Below are positions 8,824 through 16,796 of a stretch of DNA of 17,128 nucleotides, piece by piece. Location: NCBI GenBank assembly GCA_007026445.1, contig VDMD01000278.1, positions 1 through 17,128 on the forward strand. Reading direction: 5' to 3'. The number at the start of each line of letters is the position of its first letter. Positions within the stretch are counted from its first letter, which is position 1. The DNA comes from Schizophyllum amplum. Its lineage: Eukaryota > Basidiomycota > Agaricomycetes > Agaricales > Schizophyllaceae. The position numbers were made by a program, and so were the translations under genes. Under the pieces are notes generated by a model, which made no database searches, was not told the DNA's origin, and saw nothing but the letters and a program-made list of their open reading frames with translations.

Positions 8824-11119
8824 ATGCAGGCTACTTACTCCCGCATGCTGGTCGCTGTCTGGGTCGCCTGTCTTTGCGCCATTGCGTCCGCGTCCGCCGC
8901 GCAGTCGTTCTTGCATCAAGAAGCGTATGACGCCGGGCTGTTCACGCCTCTCGAGACGCTCGACGCGTTATCGGAGGCCGAGTTCACGTCCCTCTCGCAC
9001 CCGTTCTTCCCTGATTACGGTGTGCGGGTGAAGAAGACGAAGTTCTGCGATGGGACGGTCAAGTGAGTGGCTGCATTCCCCCTCGAAACGCGCCTCAAGT
9101 CGTATACTGATATACTGGTTCATACGAGCAGCTCGTATACGGGCTACTTGGACATCACAAAGGCCCGACACCTGTTCTTCTACTTCTTTGAGAGTCGCAA
9201 CGACCCAGCGGCAGACGATGTGATCTTCTGGACTAACGGAGGCTAGTCGCGATTCTGAGTGGAAGGTGAATCATATTCACGACGCGCGAATATAGGTCCC
9301 GGAGCCTCTTCTTCCCTTGGTCTCTTTATGGAGCTGGGTGCGTGGCGGAAGATACGTAGAACTAAGCGACTAATTACCTCTCCTTAGGTCCTTGTCGTGT
9401 TCTCGACGAGAATGGTGCCAAGTACCATCCCGAGTCGTGGAACAGTAATGCGAACATATTTTTCATTGACCAGGTCTGTACGAGTACTGCATGCTCTTTT
9501 TCCCTTGGGCTGATCATTCACTTCAGCCTATCGGAGTCGGTTTCTCTTATGCAGATTACGGCGAGACCGCTGTAAGCCATTTTTCACCGCTTCAGGCTGC
9601 TCTGAGTCCGCTGATCTACCTCGTTCGCTTATGTTCCTCGTTCCGCTCGTCTCACTCACTCACTCGTAGTACACCACGGACGAAGCTGCGAAGGACGTCG
9701 CGGCCTTCGTCGCCATCTTCTTCGAGCATTTTAGTCAGTTCAAGGGGAGGCCGTTCCACATGGCAGGCGAGTCTTACGGGGTGAGCAAATCTGGCCATCG
9801 CTATACCATCGCAGCCCCGTCCTGATCTTCCTTGCAGGGCCGCTACCTCCCCGTCTTCGCATCCGCGATCTACGACCAGAACACAGCGTTGGTGCAGGCG
9901 GGGATGACCCCGGTGAATCTTACCTCTGTCATGATCGGTACTTGGGTTTCCGTGCATTTCAATTGTCCATCTGACAGTGTGATTAGGCAACGGAATAACG
10001 GACCCCTTCCGTATCTTCCTGTCCTACTACGACATGCAATGCACGGGCGCGTCTGTCGACCCCGTTGTCGATATTGCGACCTGCGTCTATCAGAAGAAGA
10101 TGGTAAGTGAAGGGTACTGTACAGGGTCATAGGAAGTGCAGGATTATCTTACAAACACCCAACAGGTCAAGAGATGCGAGAAATGGTTCCAGGAATCGTG
10201 CATCGACCAGTACGATGCGATCAACTGCGGCTCTGCAGTCGCCATCTGCCAAAACGCGATTAGCGCACCGTTCCTTGCTACAGGTGAGTTGGTTGACCTC
10301 CACGTCTACCCCGTCCCTCGCAGCAAGCTGAACGCTATGGCAGGCATGAACCCGTACGACATCAGCCAGCCCTGTAACGGTAGCGTCGCTACCACGCTTT
10401 GTTACCCTCTCACGGTGTACGTTTCTTTCCAGACCTACTCTTCAGGCTGCCTCCCCCTGCTTCCTTCACAGCGGACGCTGGCCATAAATGAGCATCCTTC
10501 TTAACTGAACATACATCCACAGCCACATCAGCAACTACCTTTCCGCCCCGAGCCTTCGTGCGCAGCTCGGCGTCGACCCAGCCGTACCCGCCAACTTCTC
10601 GTCTGTCAGCATGGACGTCTCCGCGGGCTTCAATCTCAATCAGGACAGCCTCCACGCGTCGGCGGACTATGTGGGCGCGCTGCTGGAGCGCGGGGTGCGC
10701 GTGTTAATCTATGTGGGCGATTATGATTGGATCTGTAATTGGGTGAGTTGGACGAGTCGTGCGCGGACTGCAGCGCACTAGCGAACTGCGGCACGCACGA
10801 GAAAATTAGGACGCAAGCTAACGGGCCACACAGATCGGCAACGAGCGCTTCACACTGGCACTTGAGTGGTCTGGGCAGGCTGACTTTGGGAAGTATGAGC
10901 TTCGGGACTGGTTTGTTGGCGGCGCGCCGGCTGGCAAGACGAGGAGCACAAGCGATGGATTGTTCACGTTCGCGACAATCGCGGCGGCGGGACATATGGT
11001 ATGTTCAGAGCGTCTCGATGTCCTGCATTATGCTGAAAGGGATTGTCAAGGTGCCCTATGACAAGCCCAAGGAGTCGCTCGAGCTTGTAAACAGGTGGAT
11101 GAAGGGCGAACCCTTTTGA
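8824..11119 (+). CDS. Serine carboxypeptidase, peptidase family S10
   Basis: Removes C-terminal amino acids from peptides at acidic pH, in the vacuole or outside the cell. Exons: 8824-9062, 9132-9241, 9296-9337, 9388-9473, 9527-9571, 9670-9780, 9838-9937, 9987-10102, 10166-10283, 10344-10416, 10523-10742, 10834-10998, 11051-11119; 497 aa with every phase closing. A signal peptide covers about residues 1-25 ([16 protein letters not shown]). The oxyanion-hole motif is WTNGGPG (about 113-119). The catalytic triad is Ser209 (GESYGGRYLP), Asp415 ([10 protein letters not shown]) and His474 (AAAGHMVPYDKP). C418 matches the free Cys beside the CPY active site. N-glycosylation sequons are present (NLT, NGS, NFS). 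Two oddities: the intron after exon 2 starts with GC, and the Cys normally following GGPG is Ala120. The ATG at 8824 has a good context (ACCGCC) and opens the signal peptide. Confidence 0.95.
9242..9295 (+). other. GC-AG intron in the carboxypeptidase gene
   Basis: Joining TNGG to PGASSS in phase requires the intron to begin GCTAGT directly after 9241 and to end AATATAG at 9295. Reading on from exon 2 hits TAG at once (GGA GGC TAG), and the nearby GT dinucleotides do not restore phase. A GC donor or a T-to-C sequence error are the two explanations. Confidence 0.65.
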
Positions 11120-11219
11120 GGCTTATTTGTTCCCTGCTTGTTGGATAGAGTATCATATTGAAAGAGAAAGAGACAGAACCGACAGCAAGTAAGTAGAGAA
11201 AGCAATGCATTGTTCAGAT

Positions 11220-12760
11220 CTAGCACGGAACACTCCACCCCTCCCACTCGAACCTGCCCTCCTGGATGTCGACCAGCCTCTGCCATAACGCCTTGCCCAC
11301 CGGGCCATATCCATCCTCGTACTTCTTGAACACCACGTCCTCGCCCTCGAAGCCTACTCGCGCGAGGGGCACAACAATTGACGCGGTGCCGCATGCGAGG
11401 ACCTCGAGCAGCGTGCCATCTGCATTCCACTGGCGGACTTCAGGCATGGTGAGCAACCGCTCGTGCGTGTGGATCTTCATCGTCGGTGAGAGTCCCGGGA
11501 GCGTCGTCCGCCCAGCTGTGTGCGCGTCGGCGAGCTCGAGAATCGACTGACGTGTTACGCCTGGTAGGATGGTTCCGTCAAGCTCCGGAGTCATCAGGTC
11601 GACATCTAGAACGCCATGTCAGTCAAACCTGTAACCCGTCGTTATAAAACAGAAGGTTTACACACCTCCGTCTTCTCTCTTCACGACGACGAGGAAGTTC
11701 ATCAGCCCGGCCTCACAAATCTGGCGGTTCTCGCCGATAAGCCAGAGGTTCTGGTCGTAGCCACGGCGATTAGCCTCCTTCTGCGACTCAAACGCAGGCG
11801 CGTAGTTGCCGCCCATCTTGTACGCGCCTGTGCCACCGGGCCAGGCGCGCACGCGATCCTCAACGGCGAGGAAAGAGAGGGGCTTGCCGACGCCGGGCAG
11901 GAAGAAAGGCGCGCTGGGGTTGAGGATGATGTAGAGCATACCGTAGTCGTCCGTAGGGGCAACTCCGATGGCTAGAAGACGTCAGTGGAGGTGATACAAA
12001 GGAATAAGGATGCTGCACACACAAGGCCGGGTGCCAATGATGGTGGGGCGGATGTACAGGCTGTGGCACGGCTTGTCAGGTATCCAGCGAGCCTCTACGG
12101 CAATGAGGCGCTTGAGCAAGGCAAGTACGGCGTCCGGGTCAAAGTCCTGGACCAGCGAGTGAGGATAGATAGCTTCGCGAAGGGTGAGAGACTTACGGGA
12201 AGCGTGGCCCTCTTTGCAGACCGAAGGAGTCTCGCGAGGTTGAGCTCAGGACGAAAGAGTCGCGGTTCACCGTTGGGACCCATGTATGCCTACAAAAGGA
12301 TGAGGTGAAGGAGGATGACACGACCGCAGAACGTACCTTCATGCCTTCGAAGACGCAAGGACAATAGTGGAAACAGGTGGAGGCAGGGTCAAGAGAGAGA
12401 GGGCCGTAAGGCTTGATCTCTGGAGAGTTCCAGCCATTGAGAGGGTCGTACTCGACGGTTAGCATATGGTCGGTGACACTCTGAAAGTGGTTGAAGGTCA
12501 ACAAAGTATATCGTATGTTATCGACACGGAATAGACAGACCTTCCCCCAAATCATGTCCTCACTGCGCGTCGGCAAGGGCTTAAGATCGTTTGAAATCTT
12601 TATTGTGAGCTTCTTAGGCTGTGAGCCGTGTAATATGAGCGTCAGTAATGGTGGACGACTCCGACAAAGGGTATATGGCGCGTACGTTCAACGATGATGG
12701 CGCGGAAGGTTTAGGGACTTCCAAGCCCTTAATAGCAGTAGGGTCGACAGTGATAGCCAT
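11220..12760 (-). CDS. Branched-chain amino acid aminotransferase (BCAT), intact copy
   Basis: PLP fold-type IV enzyme that interconverts Leu/Ile/Val and their 2-oxo acids using 2-oxoglutarate/glutamate. Minus-strand exons: 12760-12686, 12618-12541, 12480-12337, 12289-12197, 12146-12023, 11971-11666, 11605-11220; introns 47-67 nt; 401 aa. Visible landmarks are [44 protein letters not shown], then GGTGAYKMGGNYAP with the PLP lysine at K223, QNLWLIGE, the [18 protein letters not shown] motif, LEVLACGTA and the typical end WEGWSVPC. With the ATG at 12760 there is no obvious mitochondrial presequence, so a cytosolic enzyme is the default. The frame stays open for another 98 codons upstream. It is convergent with the carboxypeptidase (100 nt apart) and divergent from its paralog. 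Confidence 0.95.
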
Positions 12761-12860
12761 ATTCACTTTAAATCTTGGGAGAAGGGAGCGATTGGGAAGA
12801 GGCGACTGTGAAGGAAAGAGGGAAAAGGCGGGATGCTTTTCGATCCCGTCCCCTGGCTCG

Positions 12861-12870
12861 TATTTATGCG
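12861..12870 (-). promoter_or_regulatory. TATA-like box of the intact BCAT gene
   Basis: CGCATAAATA on the minus strand lies about 100 bp upstream of the ATG at 12760. Transcription starting about 30 bp downstream would give a 5' UTR of roughly 70 nt and the 401-aa protein. Confidence 0.5.
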
Positions 12871-12895
12871 GAAGGGAAATTTGAAAAGCTCGTGG

Positions 12896-12901
12896 TGACT
12901 C
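12896..12901 (+). promoter_or_regulatory. TGACTC hexamer (Gcn4/Cpc1-type), left BCAT side
   Basis: TGACTC lies about 26 bp upstream of the TATA-like box of the minus-strand BCAT. This core is the cross-pathway (general amino acid) control element in fungi; use here is inferred. Confidence 0.45.
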
Positions 12902-13482
12902 GGGCTGGAATTCCTCGTGTTGATCGCTATTCCGCACATTTCTTCGAATCAGATGGAGCCCTGGGAGACTCGGAAGACTCGAGCGGGCTGGGATGCGTCC
13001 TTCGGTGCGGATTCGACCATGTGAGCGTAATGGGGTCGGGAACGGAGTATACAACAGCTGCGGTGGATGCGGAGTAAGCTAGGGGCCTGAGAGCGCGCGA
13101 CCGATTGTCGTCAATCCGTTCCTAGAGCGCAGAACATGGCGAGAAAGGTGGAAGTTGAACTTGAACCATCTGTCCAGACGAGAGAAGCGTGACCCTGGAA
13201 ACTTTCAGGTGTCGATGGCGCGACGATGGCGCCATTGCCGGATTTGATTCCATATACGGATATGTGTGGCAAACGCGTTGATCACGCGCATTCAATTCAG
13301 AACGCGTGCCTTCTGACCCAAGGTTGCAACTTGAACTTCCAACGTGACAGTCTCTCGTTCTACTTCAGTGATGTCTTATCCAGGCCCTTAACCCGTCGAT
13401 TGTTTCCTCATAGAAATGGATCTGAAGCGGGAAGACAGGGATTGTCGTAGTTTGCCGTGGCCGGCCGCGTAGGCCGAAGGAA

Positions 13483-13488
13483 TGACTC
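13483..13488 (+). promoter_or_regulatory. TGACTC hexamer, distal site of right BCAT
   Basis: AATGACTCGG lies about 46 bp upstream of the TATAAAT box of the plus-strand BCAT and about 134 bp before its ATG. Confidence 0.45.
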
Positions 13489-13513
13489 GGCTCAAATCGC
13501 CGCGTGGCGCGTC

Positions 13514-13519
13514 GAGTCA
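13514..13519 (-). promoter_or_regulatory. TGACTC hexamer, proximal site of right BCAT
   Basis: The plus strand reads GAGTCA, so TGACTC is on the minus strand. It is 15 bp upstream of the TATAAAT box and 25 bp from the distal copy, so the two sites face each other. Confidence 0.45.
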
Positions 13520-13534
13520 GCTAAGCGCCCATGG

Positions 13535-13541
13535 TATAAAT
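13535..13541 (+). promoter_or_regulatory. TATAAAT box of the right BCAT gene
   Basis: TATAAAT lies 80 bp upstream of the ATG at 13622 and just downstream of two TGACTC sites. The core promoter therefore looks intact despite the frameshifts in the coding region. Confidence 0.6.
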
Positions 13542-13621
13542 CTCCAATCTACGCGGCCAGCACTGATCAACCTCATCCCGCCCTCTATCTTCCTTGTCTT
13601 CTTTTCGATACTGCTTGCGCC

Positions 13622-15161
13622 ATGACTCGCGACAACGCGAAGCCAGCTCCCACTCTGACTGAGGTGAACACAGCGCCCACCATCCAGCCTACGGAAGAGC
13701 TTGGGCGTACCCCTCTTGATGTAGGGACACTTCTCTCTATAAATCAACGCCAAACTCATCGGGTTGTGTAATACAGGCCTCAAGGCTGGAAATCTCACTG
13801 GCGAAAGAATTAAAACCTGTGCCCGATGTGGAAACCTCCACCCTCGCAAAAGTATGCAAGAGGATTGTGTCCATGGGAAGACGCTCACCAAGCTTTGGCT
13901 CAGACGCCTACTGATCACATGTTGATGGTGGACTACGATCCTAGCGGATGGAATGCACCAGAAATCAAGCCGTTTGGCCCACTCTCGCTAGATCCCACCT
14001 CGAGCTGCTTCCACTATTGTCCATGCGTCTTTGAAGGCATGAAGGTGTTGATTGCACAATGCGTTCTCAGATGCATAGTACTCATCAAAATATAGGCCTA
14101 CCTGGGGCCTGACGGAAAGCCGCGGTTGTTCAGACCTGAACTGAACATGGCCCGTCTGTTACGCTCTGCAGTGCGCGCGACTCTCCCGGTATGGTACACG
14201 CCCCTTCTCTTTATCGCAGCATTGATAACAGTTCAGGCGTTTGACCCCGCTGCCGCTCTTGAGCTCGTCAAGCGGCTTGTGGCACAGGAGGCGCGCTGGA
14301 TCCCCAACAAGCCGTACCATGGCCTGTACATCAGACCTACCATCATTGGGACACGTCCTAGTGAGTCATTCGATCAGGCTTAAGGATGGTTTAATCTTAC
14401 TCTTCAATAGATGTTGGTGTTATGCCTACGGACGACTACGCACTTTTCTTCACTGTCTGTGTGCCCGCGGGACCGATGTTTAAGCCGGGGTCCAGCACGC
14501 CGCTTGCGCTACTCGCTATGGAAGACCGTGTGCGCGCATGGCCTGGAGGGACGGGCGCATACAAGCTGGGTGCCAATTACGCCCCCGCCTTCGAGTCGCA
14601 AAAGGAAGCCGCGAGTCGAGGGTACAATCAGAACCTGTGGATGATCGGGAAAAAACCAGCAAATCTGCGAAGCGGGCATCATGAACTTCCTTGTTGTGCT
14701 CAAGCGCGAGGATGGTAGTAAGTGTTACGCCACATAATGTAGGCCTACCAATCTAACGAACAATCTAGGCGTCGACCTGCTTACGCCTGAGCTTGACGGG
14801 ACTATCCTTCCTGGCGTGACAAGGCAGTCCATTCTTGAACTCGCAGGAGCGCATACCGAGGGACGAACAGAACTTGATGGAATTTTGCCCGTCGACAAAA
14901 AATCCACACCCGCGAGACCCTGATCACATTACCTGAGGTGAGGGAGTGGAACGCGCAAGGGGAAGCTGCCTGGAGGTCTTCGCCTGCGGTACGGCTGCCG
15001 TTGTGGTTCCCATTGGACGCATTGGGATCAACGACGAAGACATCGTGTTCCCGAAGTACGAGGAGGGGTACGGCCCAGTGGCTAAAGCGCTTTGGCAGCG
15101 GCTTGTCGCTATACAAGAGGGTCGGATTGAGTGGGAGGGCTGGAGCGTACCATGTCTTTAG
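13622..15161 (+). CDS. Branched-chain aminotransferase paralog, frameshifted near 3' end as sequenced
   Basis: Second BCAT, same reaction as its neighbour. Exons: 13622-13720, 13777-13851, 13904-14044, 14096-14188, 14237-14360, 14411-14717, 14769-15161. The six introns fall at the same places and in the same phases (0,0,0,0,1,1) as in the divergent copy. By my count 26 of 31 residues of exon 4 and 38 of 47 of exon 3 are identical. PLP lysine K229 lies in [13 protein letters not shown]. The frame breaks at the A6 run 14650-14655 (one base too many), at the A6 run 14897-14902 (two too many or one too few), and at 14959-14970, where one extra G and one extra C explain the shift. Beyond each break the protein resumes family sequence, ending WEGWSVPCL at 15161. 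Allowing for these, it would be about 408 aa. Splice sites, TATA box and absence of substitution stops argue for a working gene with sequence errors; a very young pseudogene is the alternative. Confidence 0.87.
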
Positions 15162-15302
15162 TGGCGCAAATCAGTCATGTTTCAAGGCTAGTGACAGTTT
15201 ATATACGCAATACAGCTCAGTCGTGAAGCATTAACATGAACTTGCTCTGGTCTCTACAGTCCACTGAATCAAGCCACCCATTTCCAGCATCGTGTCCAAG
15301 TC
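15162..15302. other. Tail-to-tail spacer, BCAT paralog / SMP-30-like gene
   Basis: Only 141 nt separate the two convergent stop codons, so the 3' UTRs probably overlap. No motif was recognised with confidence. Confidence 0.5.
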
Positions 15303-16378
15303 CTAGAGGTCGATCCTCACGACACCACCGCCTACCACAGTCGGGCGTCCTATTCCACCGTTCCTGGACACGTAAAGGCTATGCCAGTCGTGCGCCGCGC
15401 GGCCGCCGCGCCACTGCCGACGGCGCCTCCAACTCTGAGCTATGGGAAATGACTGTGCTTTCCCCACTGCCTGCGTCGACCAGGATGACACCATCGCCTG
15501 CTAGCAGAGTAATGAACGCATTGCCCGCCTCGTCCAGCAAGAGTCGTCATACAGATCGCCCTGCAAAACGACTTCCGCTGCGCCTGCCCTGACTTCCGTT
15601 CGAGAATACTGGCAACGCGCCCGTACAGCTCCTGCGCGACATTCGAAAAGAAGACGGTCTGCGATTGCAGCGTTGTAGTGGACCCATTGACCAGAGGGGT
15701 AGTCGGGCATAGGCTGTCCCTTGATGGTGAGTGGGTCCTGGATAGCGGCCATAGTCGCGCCTCAAGACGTCGACGAGGTAGATGATGCCCGAGCCTGAGT
15801 CCGCGACGTACATTAAGCCGTCCTCGGCGGAAAATACGCCCGGCCCCGTTGAGGAACTCGCCCTCGGGAATCTCGACGACTTTCTCGACAACCGCGAGGC
15901 TTTGGATGGAACCATCCTGCCCCGTGTGGAAGGACGACATGTCGACATGGAAGATGGCCCACCAGCCGGGAACGGCTTGGATAGTGAAGACCGAGAAGTT
16001 GCCGGCAGCGATATAGAAGTGGTCCTTCTCGAGCTCGACGATGCCGAACAGGCTGGTGTAGCCTTCGAATTCATGCACGAGCACAGTTGCAGCGTTGTCG
16101 CAGAAGGGATCGATTTGGTAGAGCTCCGGAGCGGAGTTGAGGGTGGCGAGAATTTCGCCGCTGTGACGAACAGCAAGATTTTCGACGGAGGTATTCACGG
16201 GGAAGACGTGCACCTCTTGCACAACGGGTGCAGCACTGGCGTGGTGCGCATGCCCTACGCAAAATGTGAATGTGATAAGGCAAATGAATGATATAATCTG
16301 ACCTTTGTGAGAGGAGGGCAATGCGCTAACGGTCAGCGAGGCGAGGCCCACCAGGAGTGCGAGCGATAATGAGTGCAT
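15303..16378 (-). CDS. Secreted SMP-30/gluconolactonase-like beta-propeller protein, multiply frameshifted
   Basis: Resembles the fungal secreted family annotated as SMP-30/gluconolactonase/LRE-like six-bladed beta-propellers; no activity can be assigned. Minus-strand exon 1 is 16378-16303 and exon 2 is 16254-15303, with a 48-nt intron. A signal peptide is plain (LALLVGLASLTVSA). Propeller strands follow: TSVENLAVRHSGEILATL, SAPELYQIDPF, SLFGIVELEKDHFYIAAGNF, FLNGAG. From 15841 on, the frame changes about seven times; each segment still reads as family protein (AEDGLMYVADSGSGIIYLVD, DPLTIKGQPMPDYPSGQW, VFFSNVAQELYGR, AAEVVLQGDLYDD, DEAGNAFITLL, LYVSRNGGIGRP, ending GGGVVRIDL). Six single-base gains (near 15840, 15750, 15657, 15617, 15588, 15410) and one loss (15542) account for all shifts. 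Correcting them closes exactly at 340 aa. Sequence error is more likely than decay. Confidence 0.8.
16255..16302 (-). other. 48-nt intron of the SMP-30-like gene, open when retained
   Basis: It starts GTCAGATTAT and ends TTGCGTAG on the minus strand. Its length is a multiple of three and it has no stop in frame, so retention would insert 16 mostly hydrophobic residues (GQIISFICLITFTFCV) just after the signal peptide. Confidence 0.6.
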
Positions 16379-16454
16379 AGCGGTGGAAGAGCTAGACGGA
16401 CTGAGCTGTAAGGAGGGAGTCCGAGACTGCCATATCCGCTCAGAAATTTGATTG

Positions 16455-16462
16455 TCTTATAC
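16455..16462 (-). promoter_or_regulatory. TATA-like box of the SMP-30-like gene
   Basis: GTATAAGA on the minus strand lies about 77 bp upstream of the ATG at 16378, matching the TATA-to-ATG spacing of the two BCAT genes. Confidence 0.45.
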
Positions 16463-16582
16463 AGATGGGTGAAACGTATTGGGTATTCCATGCCGAGCAG
16501 GAGGAAGTATGATAAGTCACTGTAGGCTTCCATGAACGGCGCACTGGTCCACTGGCGATGGATCCGCTGTCACCTGTCTCGA

Positions 16583-16796
16583 TATCAGCTAAGGTGAGAC
16601 AGATGTACAGTATATTGAGCGTTGCGTACTGTTGGCATGCTGTTGGTCGCGCAGTAGCAATATTCATTGCGAAGGCCGACAGACCGCCGATTGACAGAAC
16701 GGCAAACAACGCTGAACTCACGTGAAGGGAGAACGCTACGACGGTGATGAGGCGCCTGCATTCCATCGCGAGCCTGGAACCGTAGCTGCACACCAC
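16583..16796 (-). pseudogene. Hydrophobic membrane-protein-like fragment, unassigned
   Basis: The minus-strand frame contains two hydrophobic stretches, LITVVAFSLHVSSALFAVL and YATLNILYICLTLADI, separated by about 20 mixed residues. This composition and spacing resemble transmembrane helices of the many basidiomycete orphan multi-pass proteins (for example DUF6534-type), but no diagnostic motif was seen. I could not build a spliced gene with a convincing start or end, and its downstream part would run into the promoter of the SMP-30-like gene. It may be a relic, part of a gene with introns I failed to place, or chance. Confidence 0.22.

Larger units (their letters stand above)
12761..13621. 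promoter_or_regulatory. Shared divergent promoter region of the BCAT pair
   Basis: These 861 nt separate the two head-to-head aminotransferase genes. Each side has a TATA-like box and at least one TGACTC hexamer; no separate gene was found. The minus frame of the left-hand gene remains open to 13054, without stops, as an Arg/Ser/Pro-rich stretch. Confidence 0.7.

Noticed and set aside
14650..15841. Programmed ribosomal frameshifting or RIP-type mutation as the cause of the frame breaks
   Set aside because: About eleven sites in two genes are far too many for programmed shifts, and RIP causes C-to-T substitutions with stops, not single-base indels.
15782..16291. 169-codon plus-strand frame
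   Set aside because: It is antisense to the well-supported SMP-30-like exon 2 and reads as Glu/Asp-rich non-family sequence.
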